Source of the DNA: Paenibacillus oryzisoli
GTDB taxonomy: Bacteria > Bacillota > Bacilli > Paenibacillales > NBRC-103111
Assembly: GCF_001653565.1 (NCBI RefSeq)
Contig: NZ_LYPB01000090.1
Coordinates: 1 to 64,000 of the forward strand
Length of the DNA stretch: 64,000 nt
Direction: 5' to 3'
In this document: one piece after another, positions 40,417-49,972 of the stretch
How the letters are laid out: each line of letters starts with the position of its first letter
How positions within the stretch are numbered: position 1 is the stretch's first letter
Position numbers and translations under genes: made by a program
The notes under the pieces: generated by a model
Databases searched by the model: none
What the model was told of the DNA's origin: nothing
Seen by the model: the letters and a program-made list of their open reading frames with translations, nothing else

Positions 40417-42282
40417 ATGCGTACAATTCGACTTACAATGGCACAAGCTTTGCTTCGCTTTCTAGACCAGCAATACATTTCTATCGATGGACAGGAGACT
40501 AAATTTGTTCAAGGTGTCATGGGGATATTCGGCCATGGCAATGTAACTGGAATTGGAGAAGCGTTGGAGTACAGCGCGGGTGACCTTACGTATATACAAG
40601 GCAAGAATGAGCAAGGGATGGTCCACGCTGCAACCGCTTACGCGAAACAGAAGAATCGCAAGCAAATCTATGCCTGTACGACATCAATTGGGCCTGGCGC
40701 TCTGAATATGGTAACGGCCGCGGCAACGGCAACTGTTAACCGCATTCCGGTGCTATTGCTGCCGGGAGATAATTTTGCTTCGAGACAGCCTGATCCCGTA
40801 CTGCAGCAGCTAGAGATGACTAGCGATTACACCGTATCTTCAACAGACGCTTTCAAGTCGGTGAGCAAATATTGGGATCGAATCGTTCGACCGGAGCAGT
40901 TGATCAGCGCAGCAACTCAAGCAATGCGCGTGTTAACAGATCCGGCCGAGACAGGAGCGGTGACCTTAGCGCTTCCCCAAGATGTGCAGGCGGAGGCTTA
41001 TGATTATCCGGAAGCTTTTTTCGATAAGAAGGTTCATTATATCGATCGCCGCCCAGCGGCGCAGGAAGCTGTTGGGCGAGCAGCAGCCGTAATCTTAGGC
41101 AAGAAACGCCCGTTACTTATTGCTGGCGGCGGTGTACTTTATGCGGAAGCGACGAAGGAACTTGCAGCGTTCGCGGAAGCGTTCGGCATTCCCGTTGCAG
41201 AAACGCAAGCAGGGAAAAGCTCGATGGCTTGGAACCATCCACAGTATGTCGGCGCGATTGGTGTAACAGGTGCACTCGCTGCGAACAAGTTGGCGAAACA
41301 GGCTGATTTGATTATCGGTGTAGGCACGCGGTATTCGGATTTCACCACAGCATCTAAATCGGCATTTGCCAATGACGAAGTGCAATTCATTAATATCAAT
41401 ATTAGCGGTTTTGATTCCTCGAAGCTTGGTGGTATTTCGATTACAGCTGATGCGAAGGAAGCGCTTCACTCTCTGCGCGAAACACTGTCTTTCCTTGATT
41501 ATTCATGCGAATACGAAACGGGCTACATAGCAACATTGAAAGACGAATGGGATCGTGAAGTGGATCGCTTGTACAAGGCAGCGTGTGACGAAGGCTTTGC
41601 TCAGACGAACGCACTTGGTGTTATTAACGAGACGATTGATCCTTCCTCTGTGGTCCTATGTGCGGCGGGAAGTCTCCCAGGTGATATGCATCGCCTTTGG
41701 AGATCAACAGAACCCAGAACATACCATATGGAATACGGCTTCTCTTGTATGGGGTATGAAGTCAGCGGAGCCTTCGGGGCAGCGTTGGCAGAACAGGAGC
41801 GCGAGGTATATGCGATTGTCGGAGATGGCAGCTATTTAATGCTTCACTCGGAACTAGTGACAAGCCTTCAAGAAGGTCAGAAATTCACGATTTTGCTATT
41901 TGATAATCATGGCTTCCAATGCATTCATAATCTACAACGCAGTCAAGGAAGTGAAGGTTTCGGCAATGAATTCCGTTATCGGGAAGCTGGGACACGTAGG
42001 CTGACAGGAAGCTATATGCCAATTGATTTCGCTGCGCATGCCCGCAGCCTGGGAGCGAAGTCTTACAAGGCAACCAATCCCGAAGAGCTTAAGGCAGCAT
42101 TGCTTCAAGCGAAGCAAGAAACAGTGACAACCTTGATTGAAATTCCAGTTGTGCCTGGCACGAACACAGGCGGCTATGAGTCATGGTGGAACGTCGGCGT
42201 GCCTGAGGTTTCGGAGAGTGCCAAAGTGGTAGCAGCTCATGAAGAAATGAAGAAAAACATACAAGCGGCTAAACTCATATAA
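40417..42282 (+). CDS. iolD: 3D-(3,5/4)-trihydroxycyclohexane-1,2-dione hydrolase
   Basis: 621 residues, thiamine-diphosphate-dependent enzyme that opens the inositol ring derivative to 5-deoxy-glucuronate. N-terminal LTMAQALLRFL and FGHGNVTGIGEAL, a central ALPQDVQAEAYDY stretch, and the cofactor motif IVGDGSYLMLHSELVTSLQE near 470 match IolD. GGAAGGGAG precedes the ATG. It is the first gene of the inositol operon, downstream of three palindromic operators. Confidence 0.95.
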   Translation: MRTIRLTMAQALLRFLDQQYISIDGQETKFVQGVMGIFGHGNVTGIGEALEYSAGDLTYIQGKNEQGMVHAATAYAKQKNRKQIYACTTSIGPGALNMVTAAATATVNRIPVLLLPGDNFASRQPDPVLQQLEMTSDYTVSSTDAFKSVSKYWDRIVRPEQLISAATQAMRVLTDPAETGAVTLALPQDVQAEAYDYPEAFFDKKVHYIDRRPAAQEAVGRAAAVILGKKRPLLIAGGGVLYAEATKELAAFAEAFGIPVAETQAGKSSMAWNHPQYVGAIGVTGALAANKLAKQADLIIGVGTRYSDFTTASKSAFANDEVQFININISGFDSSKLGGISITADAKEALHSLRETLSFLDYSCEYETGYIATLKDEWDREVDRLYKAACDEGFAQTNALGVINETIDPSSVVLCAAGSLPGDMHRLWRSTEPRTYHMEYGFSCMGYEVSGAFGAALAEQEREVYAIVGDGSYLMLHSELVTSLQEGQKFTILLFDNHGFQCIHNLQRSQGSEGFGNEFRYREAGTRRLTGSYMPIDFAAHARSLGAKSYKATNPEELKAALLQAKQETVTTLIEIPVVPGTNTGGYESWWNVGVPEVSESAKVVAAHEEMKKNIQAAKLI

Positions 42283-42303
42283 ATTAGAAGAGGTGACCTA
42301 ACG

Positions 42304-43212
42304 ATGGAAGAACTACCGTTTAAGCTAGGTATTCATCCGATTAATTGGGTGGGTGAGGACGTCAAGGAACATGGCGCTGATACCTCATTCGAACAGATCG
42401 TAGATGAGATTCAGAAGTTAGGATTGACGGGTACGGAGATGGGACGCAAATATCCAACGGATATCAACGTGCTCAAGAAAGAACTGGCGGACCGAGGCAT
42501 CTCTCTCGTATCCCAGTGGAAATCCGTTCTGTTCTCGGATCCCGCTTATCGCGAAGAAGAATTGGAAGCGTATCGCAAACATGTGCAATTTCTGAAAGAA
42601 ATGGGCAGTACGGTTATTTCTACAGCAGAAGTTGGCGGCTCGCTCCATTTTGACCCGCGCCGTACGCCCAACGAGAAGGAAGTGCTTCGCCTTGATGAAG
42701 CAGGCTGGCAGAGCTTAGCGGAAGGTCTTAACCGTGCGGGAGCTATTGCAGCTGAGCATGGGTTGAAGCTGACCTATCACCATCACGGTGGAACGGTCGT
42801 TGAGTCACCAGAAGAGATCGATCGATTAATGGAGCTAACGGATCCATCCTTGGTCTACTTGCTGTTTGATACGGGGCACACCTACTACGGTGGTGGAGAT
42901 CCGTTGACGGTATTGCGCAAACATTATAACCGCATTGCTTATATTCATTTGAAAGATATTCGTCAGGATGTACTAGATGAAGCGCGCGCTGAGCAGGTAG
43001 ATTTCGTAACTTGTATCCGCAAAGGTGTGTTTACCGTACCAGGGGATGGCTGCCTTGATTTTGCTCCGATTTTCAAAGAATTATTGGATCGTGACTACAG
43101 AGGATGGGCGATGCTCGAAGGCGAACAAGACCCTGCCACTCATAATGCGTACGAATATGCGTCCAACGCGCTGAACTATATCCATTCTTTATTAATCAAA
43201 GAAAGCAGGTAA
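42304..43212 (+). CDS. iolE: Myo-inosose-2 dehydratase
   Basis: 302 residues, TIM-barrel metalloenzyme that dehydrates 2-keto-myo-inositol. Family marks are LGIHPINWVGEDVKEHG at the N-terminus, GTEMGRKYP, YHHHGGTVVESPEEID and LFDTGHTYYGGGDP. AGAGGTGA lies before the ATG, 21 bp after iolD. It acts after IolG and before IolD in the pathway. Confidence 0.95.
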   Translation: MEELPFKLGIHPINWVGEDVKEHGADTSFEQIVDEIQKLGLTGTEMGRKYPTDINVLKKELADRGISLVSQWKSVLFSDPAYREEELEAYRKHVQFLKEMGSTVISTAEVGGSLHFDPRRTPNEKEVLRLDEAGWQSLAEGLNRAGAIAAEHGLKLTYHHHGGTVVESPEEIDRLMELTDPSLVYLLFDTGHTYYGGGDPLTVLRKHYNRIAYIHLKDIRQDVLDEARAEQVDFVTCIRKGVFTVPGDGCLDFAPIFKELLDRDYRGWAMLEGEQDPATHNAYEYASNALNYIHSLLIKESR

Positions 43213-43219
43213 CGAGGCC

Positions 43220-44230
43220 ATGACATATGTGACATTTCCAGAAGCGAAAGAGCTTGATTTTGTAGCCATCGGCAGATTATGTATCGACTTAAATGCGAAC
43301 GAAATTCACCGGCCCATGGAAGAAACGATGACGTTCACGAAGTATGTCGGCGGGTCGCCAGCAAATATTACGATCGGCATGTCCCGCTTAGGGATGAAAA
43401 CAGCTTTTATCGGCAAAATCGCAAATGACCAAATGGGCCGGTTCATCGCTTCCTATCTAGAGCGCAACGCGATTGATACCAGCAATGTCGTGACGGATCG
43501 CACGGGCTCTGTAACGGGGTTAGCTTTTACAGAAATCAAGAGCCCGACGGACTGCAGCATTCTGATGTATCGCGATAATGTGGCAGATTTGAAACTTACG
43601 CCGGATGAGGTTCAGGAATCCCTGATCGCAGGAGCGAAAGTCTTGCTGATTTCCGGGACAGCTCTGGCACAAAGTCCATCACGCGAGGCGGTGTTTCAAG
43701 CACTGAACTATGCGAAGAAGCACGGCGCTATCATCGTTTTTGATCTCGATTATCGTCCCTACACATGGACATCTCCTGAGGAGACGGCTGTGTACTATAA
43801 TCTTGCTGCTGAGAAGTGCGATATTATCCTCGGTACGCGCGAAGAATTCGATATGATGGAGAAATTCGAGCATAATCCGGAAAAGGATGACCACATCACC
43901 GCTGCCAAATGGTTCGACTATTCAGCGAAGATTGTCATCATCAAACATGGTAAAGAAGGTTCTATCGCCTATACACCTGATGGAGTAGGGCATCGCGCGA
44001 AGAGTTTCCCAGCGAAAGTGGTAAAGACATTTGGAGCTGGTGATTCGTATGCTGCAGGCTTTATCTATGGCGTTATGCAAGGTTGGACGCTAAAAAAAAG
44101 TATGGAATACGGAAGCGCAGCTGCTTGTATCGTCATTTCCAGCCATAGCTGTTCGGATGCCATGCCAACTGCTGCAGCTGTGGATGATTACATCGAACGT
44201 TGCAATCGTGGAGAAATTACGGCCTCATAA
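43220..44230 (+). CDS. iolC: 5-dehydro-2-deoxygluconokinase
   Basis: 336 residues of the PfkB sugar kinase family; phosphorylates 2-deoxy-5-keto-gluconate. The N-terminal motif YVGGSPANITIGMSRLG and the C-terminal anion-hole motif TFGAGDSYAAGFIYG with its catalytic Asp are intact. Only 7 bp separate it from iolE, and GAGG lies before the ATG. Confidence 0.94.
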   Translation: MTYVTFPEAKELDFVAIGRLCIDLNANEIHRPMEETMTFTKYVGGSPANITIGMSRLGMKTAFIGKIANDQMGRFIASYLERNAIDTSNVVTDRTGSVTGLAFTEIKSPTDCSILMYRDNVADLKLTPDEVQESLIAGAKVLLISGTALAQSPSREAVFQALNYAKKHGAIIVFDLDYRPYTWTSPEETAVYYNLAAEKCDIILGTREEFDMMEKFEHNPEKDDHITAAKWFDYSAKIVIIKHGKEGSIAYTPDGVGHRAKSFPAKVVKTFGAGDSYAAGFIYGVMQGWTLKKSMEYGSAAACIVISSHSCSDAMPTAAAVDDYIERCNRGEITAS

Positions 44231-44262
44231 TATTGAATCAACCCTAAAGGAGCGAAATCGTT

Positions 44263-45708
44263 ATGACACATACATTGAAAAACTGGATTGGCGGCGAATG
44301 GGTCGCATCATCCGCAACACAAACAGAACCCGTATATAATCCTGCAACAGAAGAGATTCTTGCCTATATTCCAATTTCGACCAAAGAAGAAGTCGATCAA
44401 GCCGTTCGCAACTCCCAAGAAGCTTTCCAATCATGGAGCCGCACACCAGTACCGAAGAGAGCAAGAGTCTTATTCAAATACCAACAGCTTCTCGTTGATC
44501 ACTGGGAAGAGCTTGCCCGCATCGTGACTCTAGAGAATGGTAAAAGCTACTCCGAAGCTTATGGCGAAGTACTTCGCGGCATCGAATGCGTGGAATTCGC
44601 CGCTGGCGCACCGACCCTGATGATGGGTAAACAGCTGCCAGACATTGCTTCTAATCTGGAGTCGGGTATGTACCGTTACCCTATCGGAGTTATTGGCGGC
44701 ATCACGCCGTTCAACTTCCCGATGATGGTACCTTGCTGGATGTTCCCACTCGCGATTGCTTGTGGTAACACGTTCGTATTGAAGCCATCGGAGCGTACGC
44801 CTCACCTGGCTAATCGCCTTGCAGAATTGTTCCACGAAGCTGGATTGCCAGCAGGTGTGCTGAACATCGTTCATGGGGCGCATGATGTGGTGAATGGTCT
44901 ACTTGAGCACAAAGATATTAAAGCCATTTCGTTCGTTGGCTCTCAACCGGTAGCTGAATATGTATACAAAACGGCTGCCGCCAACGGGAAACGCGTTCAA
45001 GCTCTTGCAGGTGCGAAGAATCACTCCATCGTTATGCCGGATGCGAATTTGTCCATTGCGGTGAAAGAAATCACGAATGCGGCTTTCGGTTCTGCGGGCG
45101 AGCGCTGTATGGCATGTTCCGTCGTGGTAGCTGTAGGCGATGTAGCGGATACATTAGTTAGCAAACTTTTAGAAGCAGCAGATGCCATTACGATTGGCAA
45201 CGGCAATGATGAAGGTGTGTTCTTAGGTCCAGTCATTCGTGGCTCGCATAAGGAACGTACATTGAAATATATCGAAATTGGTGAAAATGAAGGTGCCATT
45301 ATGGTGCGCGATGGTCGTAAAGACGCTGCTGCTGGGCAAGCGGGCTACTTCGTAGGACCGACGATTTTCGATGGCGTACAATGTGAGATGAAAATTTGGG
45401 AAGATGAAATTTTTGCTCCTGTGCTATCCATCGTTCGCGTTGAAACGCTCGAAGAAGCAATTGAGCTTTCCAACCGTTCCGAATTCGCGAATGGCGCTTG
45501 TCTCTTCACGCAAGATGGCAGCAATGTGCGCCAATTCCGTGAAACAATTGATGCGGGGATGCTTGGTGTCAATTTAGGCGTACCTGCCCCAATGGCATTC
45601 TTCCCGTTCTCGGGTTGGAAGAAATCCTTCTATGGGGATTTGCATGCCAACGGTACGGATGGCGTGGAATTCTATACGCGTAAAAAGATGGTAACCGCTC
45701 GCTGGTAA
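44263..45708 (+). CDS. iolA: Methylmalonate-semialdehyde dehydrogenase (CoA-acylating)
   Basis: 481 residues, aldehyde dehydrogenase that converts malonate semialdehyde to acetyl-CoA and CO2, the last step of the pathway. Catalytic Cys282 is in AGERCMACS and Asn151 in TPFNFPMM. The stretch [15 protein letters not shown], lacking the general-base Glu of hydrolytic aldehyde dehydrogenases, is typical of the CoA-dependent MmsA/IolA type. AAAGGAG precedes the ATG. Confidence 0.95.
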   Translation: MTHTLKNWIGGEWVASSATQTEPVYNPATEEILAYIPISTKEEVDQAVRNSQEAFQSWSRTPVPKRARVLFKYQQLLVDHWEELARIVTLENGKSYSEAYGEVLRGIECVEFAAGAPTLMMGKQLPDIASNLESGMYRYPIGVIGGITPFNFPMMVPCWMFPLAIACGNTFVLKPSERTPHLANRLAELFHEAGLPAGVLNIVHGAHDVVNGLLEHKDIKAISFVGSQPVAEYVYKTAAANGKRVQALAGAKNHSIVMPDANLSIAVKEITNAAFGSAGERCMACSVVVAVGDVADTLVSKLLEAADAITIGNGNDEGVFLGPVIRGSHKERTLKYIEIGENEGAIMVRDGRKDAAAGQAGYFVGPTIFDGVQCEMKIWEDEIFAPVLSIVRVETLEEAIELSNRSEFANGACLFTQDGSNVRQFRETIDAGMLGVNLGVPAPMAFFPFSGWKKSFYGDLHANGTDGVEFYTRKKMVTARW

Positions 45709-45740
45709 CAGCGAGTTTCGCCAGAAAAGGAGCGATTGGT

Positions 45741-46613
45741 ATGGCACTCGTCTCGATGAAAGAGATGCTGCAAACAGCGTTAGAAGGTAAATATGCCGTT
45801 GGGCAATTTAATTTGAATAATCTTGAATTCACACAGGCGATCTTGCAAGCGGCTCAGCTCGAACAGGCGCCAGTTATTCTTGGTGTAAGCGAGGCTTACA
45901 TTCCTTATATGGGCGGATTGCCCTGTATCGCTGGCATGGTGAAAGCTTTGATCGAGCACTATGGCATTACAGTGCCCGTTGCTCTTCATTTGGACCATGG
46001 AAGCTCCTATGAAGTATGTATCAAAGCGATCCACGCTGGATTTACCTCGGTGATGATCGATGCTTCCCATCATTCGCTCCAACATAACATCGAAGTTACG
46101 CGTCAAGTGACGCAAGCTGCGCATGTGCTTGGTGTATCTGTGGAGTCTGAGCTAGGTCGAATCACAGGACGTGAGGATGATCTAGTAGTAGATGATGCTG
46201 ACGGGATGTATGCGGTGGCTGAGGATTGCGTGACAATGGTTCAGGAAACAGGCATCGATTGCTTGGCACCTGCGCTGGGATCGGTACATGGTCCTTATCG
46301 CGGACAACCAAAGCTTGGTTTTGAACGAATGGCTGAAATTAAGGAACTGACAGGTGTACCCCTCGTGCTTCATGGGGGAAGCGGATTGCCAGATGACGAA
46401 ATTCGTCAAGCCATTGCTTGCGGTACAGCCAAAATCAATGTGAATACAGATAATCAGATCGCTTGTACCGCGACGATTCGTACCTATTTGAATGATCATC
46501 CAGATGCCTACGATCCTCGGAACTATTTAATTCCAGCAAGAGAAGCGATTATCGCATCGGTACGGTCCAAGATTCAGTTATTCGGCAGTTCAGGGAAAGC
46601 AGGAGGTCAATAG
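45741..46613 (+). CDS. iolJ: Class II aldolase for 6-phospho-5-dehydro-2-deoxygluconate
   Basis: 290 residues, zinc-dependent class II aldolase of the fructose-bisphosphate type. [10 protein letters not shown] (Asp85, His86), [20 protein letters not shown] and [10 protein letters not shown] carry the expected metal and phosphate ligands. Its place in the iol operon identifies it as IolJ, splitting the phosphorylated intermediate to DHAP and malonate semialdehyde, rather than the glycolytic enzyme. AAAGGAG precedes the ATG; 1 bp separates it from iolG. Confidence 0.9.
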   Translation: MALVSMKEMLQTALEGKYAVGQFNLNNLEFTQAILQAAQLEQAPVILGVSEAYIPYMGGLPCIAGMVKALIEHYGITVPVALHLDHGSSYEVCIKAIHAGFTSVMIDASHHSLQHNIEVTRQVTQAAHVLGVSVESELGRITGREDDLVVDDADGMYAVAEDCVTMVQETGIDCLAPALGSVHGPYRGQPKLGFERMAEIKELTGVPLVLHGGSGLPDDEIRQAIACGTAKINVNTDNQIACTATIRTYLNDHPDAYDPRNYLIPAREAIIASVRSKIQLFGSSGKAGGQ

Positions 46614-46614
46614 G

Positions 46615-47655
46615 ATGAAAAAAGTAAGAATTGGCATTATCGGCGCTGGCAGGATTGGTAAAATTCACGCGGACAATTTATTGCGGAACCCGCAAGTTGA
46701 GATTGTGGCAGTAAGTGATCTGTATGCAGGTCCAGAGTTAGAATCATGGGCTGCAGCGCGTAACATTTCATTGGTAACAAAGGATAGCAACGAACTAATC
46801 CATCATTCCGATATTGATGCCATTTTCATTTGTTCCTCGACAGATACGCATGTACCTTTGATTAGTCAAGCCGCACGTGCGGGTAAACATATTTTCTGCG
46901 AAAAACCGATTTCCATGGAGATTACGCAAACGCAGTCAGCCATTGATGAAGTGAATAAAGCAGGTGTGAAGCTGCAAATTGGCTTTAACCGTCGCTTTGA
47001 TCATAATTTCAAACGTGTTCAAGAAGTCGTGCAAAGTGGGGGGATCGGCGATCCGCATATCATTAAAATTACGTCCCGTGACCCGAACCCACCTCCGATT
47101 GAGTATGTCAAAGTTTCTGGCGGTATCTTCATGGATATGATGATTCATGATTTCGATATGGCACGATTCGTTTCTGGCAGCGAGGTTGAAGAAGTGTATG
47201 CGGTAGGGAATGTCCTAATCAACCCGGATTTTGCCCAGCATTGCGATGTGGATACAGCGGTTGTTACGCTTCGTTTCGCGAATGGTGCATTAGGAGTAAT
47301 CGATAACAGTCGACAAGCTGTCTATGGTTACGATCAACGGGTAGAAGTGTTCGGTAACAAAGGCAGTGTTGTCGTTGCGAATGATCATCCGAACACGGCT
47401 GTCATCTCCACCGCGGATTCCATTGTGAGTGATAAACCGCTTCATTTCTTCCTCGAGCGTTATCAAGCTGCTTACGTTGAAGAAACGCACATGTTTATTG
47501 ATGCAATTTTGAACGATAAGGCTGTTCCTGTAAGCGGAGATGACGGCGTACAAGCCGAGCGTATTGCATTAGCTGCGAAGTTATCTTCCCGTTTGGGTCG
47601 GCCTGTGAAGGTGAGCGAAGCGTTGGAACTGCTCACACAAACTTCATTATCCTAA
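46615..47655 (+). CDS. iolG: Inositol 2-dehydrogenase
   Basis: 346 residues, Gfo/Idh/MocA family; oxidises myo-inositol to 2-keto-inositol with NAD+. Rossmann motif GIIGAGRIGKIH, catalytic Lys97 in FCEKPIS and the GGIFMDMMIHDFDMARF substrate-site stretch are intact. The binding site AGGAGG is formed by the last codons of iolJ, so translation is coupled. Confidence 0.92.
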   Translation: MKKVRIGIIGAGRIGKIHADNLLRNPQVEIVAVSDLYAGPELESWAAARNISLVTKDSNELIHHSDIDAIFICSSTDTHVPLISQAARAGKHIFCEKPISMEITQTQSAIDEVNKAGVKLQIGFNRRFDHNFKRVQEVVQSGGIGDPHIIKITSRDPNPPPIEYVKVSGGIFMDMMIHDFDMARFVSGSEVEEVYAVGNVLINPDFAQHCDVDTAVVTLRFANGALGVIDNSRQAVYGYDQRVEVFGNKGSVVVANDHPNTAVISTADSIVSDKPLHFFLERYQAAYVEETHMFIDAILNDKAVPVSGDDGVQAERIALAAKLSSRLGRPVKVSEALELLTQTSLS

Positions 47656-47674
47656 TAAGAGGAGAGATAGGAAG

Positions 47675-48493
47675 ATGTCCAACTTAATTGTATCACCTGC
47701 ATCATCTCCGAATGAAGAAGGCAGCTTATTACAAATAACACCGGAATCGGCCCACTGGCAGTATGTTGGCTTCGAGGTTGTCCAGTTGGCAGCTGGCGAA
47801 ACGTTGCGACGAGAAACTGCCGATCAGGAAGTATGCCTCGTATTGTTGAGCGGCAAAGCCGATGTGCGTACGAAGGAAGAACAATGGCTCGGAATTGGTC
47901 AGCGTATGAGCGTGTTTGAGCAAATTCCTCCGTATTCCGTTTATGTGGCTAGCCAAGATAGTTATGAAGTAACGGCGTTAACCTCATTAGAACTTGCTGT
48001 TTGTTCAGCTCCTGGAGCGGGGAATCATCGTTCGCGATTGATTGCTCCTGCGCAAGTAGGCGTTGAGACGCGTGGGTATGGGAATATCGAGCGTTATATT
48101 CATAATATTTTACCTGAAAACGAGCCGGCAGATAGTTTGCTCGTTGTTGAAGTATTTACACCGAATGGCCATTGGTCCAGTTATCCGCCGCACAAGCATG
48201 ATCGTGATGCGCTTCCTGAAGAGTCCTTTTTGGAAGAAACGTATTATTTCCGTGTTCAGCCGGAACAAGGCTTTGCGGTTCAGCGGGTATATACGGATGA
48301 TCGTTCACTCGATGAGACGTTAGTTGTTAAAAATGGAGAAGCGGTGCTAGTTCCGCGTGGTTATCACCCCGTGTCGGCGCCTCCTGGCTATGATGTGTAC
48401 TATTTGAATGTCATGGCTGGACCTACGCGGATATGGAAATTTCACAATGACCCCGACCATGCTTGGATCATGACGAAGCCGAGCGAGTCGTAA
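47675..48493 (+). CDS. iolB: 5-deoxy-glucuronate isomerase
   Basis: 272 residues, bicupin isomerase converting 5-deoxy-glucuronate to 2-deoxy-5-keto-gluconate. The C-terminal half has the metal site SSYPPHKHDRD with the later EETYYFRV and VPRGYHPVSAPPGYDVYYLN, characteristic of IolB. AGAGGAGAG precedes the ATG. It is the last catabolic gene of the operon. Confidence 0.95.
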   Translation: MSNLIVSPASSPNEEGSLLQITPESAHWQYVGFEVVQLAAGETLRRETADQEVCLVLLSGKADVRTKEEQWLGIGQRMSVFEQIPPYSVYVASQDSYEVTALTSLELAVCSAPGAGNHRSRLIAPAQVGVETRGYGNIERYIHNILPENEPADSLLVVEVFTPNGHWSSYPPHKHDRDALPEESFLEETYYFRVQPEQGFAVQRVYTDDRSLDETLVVKNGEAVLVPRGYHPVSAPPGYDVYYLNVMAGPTRIWKFHNDPDHAWIMTKPSES

Positions 48494-48568
48494 GACGGTT
48501 GCAAGTTCTGGGAAGCCCCGTCATAATGGGGGAATAACTGTATTCTTCAAGAAAAATGGGGTAGTACG

Positions 48569-49582
48569 ATGAAGGCGACCATTTACGATGTGGCTCGGGA
48601 AGCCGGTGTATCGATTGCAGCGGTATCGCAAGTCATGAACGGTAAAGGTAAAATAAGCGAAGAACGGCGCACTGAAATTCTGAAAGTAATGGAAAAGCTC
48701 AATTACCAGCCGAGTGTCATCGCATCAGCACTTACTGGGAAGAAGACCTATACGTTAGGCTTGCTTGTCCCTGATATCTCCAATCCCTTTTTTGCAGAAA
48801 TTGCTAGGGCTGTGGAGGATCAAGGTCATAATTTAGGATACAGTCTCGTCATCTGCTCTACTGATAATAAAGATGAACGTGTAGAACGATATCTGAACTT
48901 ACTTCAGCAAAAAAGTGTAGATGGGATGATTATCGGGACTGGGATGGATAATAAGGAAATGCTTACACCACTCATGGAACGCTCGATTCCGGTTGTCATG
49001 ATTGCGCGGGAGATGTCGGATTTGGCTGTACATACCGTTGTTGTTGACGATTTCGTTGGTGGCACGTTATCTGCTCAGCATCTTTTGGAGCTTGGGCATA
49101 CTCGCATGGCGATACTTGCCGAACACACCAAAGTTACGAGTAGTCGTGAACGGGTCAAAGGTTTCATGACCACGCTTGCGGAAGCCGGTATCGAGATCCC
49201 TGAAGGGAGTGTTCGTAATTGTAGGTATACTGTCGAAGACGGCAAACGCGAAGCGATTGAACTTCTAGAGAAAGCTGCCGGCGAGAGACCGACTGCGCTT
49301 TTCTGCTGTAATGATATGCTTGCGATTGGCGCTTTGCAGGCTGCGAAGCAACTAAAGCTTCGTGTTCCTGAGGATATCTCTGTCATTGGTTTCGATAATA
49401 CGATCCTAGCTTCGGTAACGGATCCGCCACTAACTACGATTGCGCAGCCGATTGAGCCGATGGGCAAGCAAGTCGTCGATCTGCTGATTCTCGAACTGCA
49501 GAAGAAATCACAAGCCAAGCAACGCATCGTTATGCGTCCAGAACTCATTATCAGGCAATCCACGACAGCTCCGGCAAAGTAA
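48569..49582 (+). CDS. LacI-family repressor at the end of the iol operon
   Basis: 337 residues. The N-terminal motif MKATIYDVAREAGVSIAAVS and hinge YQPSVIASALTGKKTYTLG are followed by a sugar-binding core (LGLLVPDISNPFFAEIARAV, CCNDMLAIGALQ). The Shine-Dalgarno site is weak (TGGGGTA). It lies 75 bp after iolB with no terminator between, so it probably regulates the operon through the three palindromes at 40335-40392. This differs from B. subtilis, where IolR is a DeoR-type protein. Confidence 0.9.
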   Translation: MKATIYDVAREAGVSIAAVSQVMNGKGKISEERRTEILKVMEKLNYQPSVIASALTGKKTYTLGLLVPDISNPFFAEIARAVEDQGHNLGYSLVICSTDNKDERVERYLNLLQQKSVDGMIIGTGMDNKEMLTPLMERSIPVVMIAREMSDLAVHTVVVDDFVGGTLSAQHLLELGHTRMAILAEHTKVTSSRERVKGFMTTLAEAGIEIPEGSVRNCRYTVEDGKREAIELLEKAAGERPTALFCCNDMLAIGALQAAKQLKLRVPEDISVIGFDNTILASVTDPPLTTIAQPIEPMGKQVVDLLILELQKKSQAKQRIVMRPELIIRQSTTAPAK

Positions 49583-49597
49583 TTGTATATGGAAGCG

Positions 49598-49630
49598 AAA
49601 ACTGCTTTCCCTTAGGGGGAGGCAGTTTTT
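49598..49630 (+). terminator. Terminator of the iol operon
   Basis: AAAACTGC (49598-49605) and GCAGTTTT (49622-49629) with an inner TCCC/GGGA stem and a T tail. Confidence 0.85.
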
Positions 49631-49647
49631 CATATAAATATCAGAAA

Positions 49648-49724
49648 TTATAAGTTTTACTTACTAATTATGATGAATTTCTAGATAAACGCTCCTGTCC
49701 TTCAAAGGACGGCGTAGCCGTTTA
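49648..49724. repeat. 77-bp interspersed repeat, copy 2
   Basis: Matches 7184-7260 at 73 of 77 positions, ungapped. The small stem GTCCT/AGGAC is perfect here, followed by CGGC-GTA-GCCG. It again lies directly downstream of a terminator. Confidence 0.8.
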
Positions 49725-49972
49725 TTTTGCTTAGTTCAGCGCATGGTGAGTAACTAGGTAATAATCTGAGGGAGATCAAAGATGTTGCTAATTTTCATCA
49801 TAAAAATACCTTAATTTTGTGCAAATACATCGTATTAATATACATATTCATTCACATTTCCTCATTTTACAATGGGAGTGTAAATCATATATGTCATACG
49901 GTGAAAATACCGATGAATCCAACTTTGAACAGTAATATAGTAGTTAAAAAGTAATTGAAGGGTTGATGAGAA
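49725..49972 (+). other. AT-rich upstream region of the GH95 gene
   Basis: No gene of normal size. An ATG at about 49782 opens a 10-codon frame (MLLIFIIKIP) behind GAGGGAGA, which could be a leader peptide but may be chance. No convincing promoter with both boxes is seen; TTGAAC near 49925 is a possible -35. Confidence 0.3.

Noticed and set aside
49782-49814. Ten-codon frame MLLIFIIKIP behind GAGGGAGA, possible leader peptide
   Set aside because: Too short to support, no attenuator hairpin between it and the GH95 gene.
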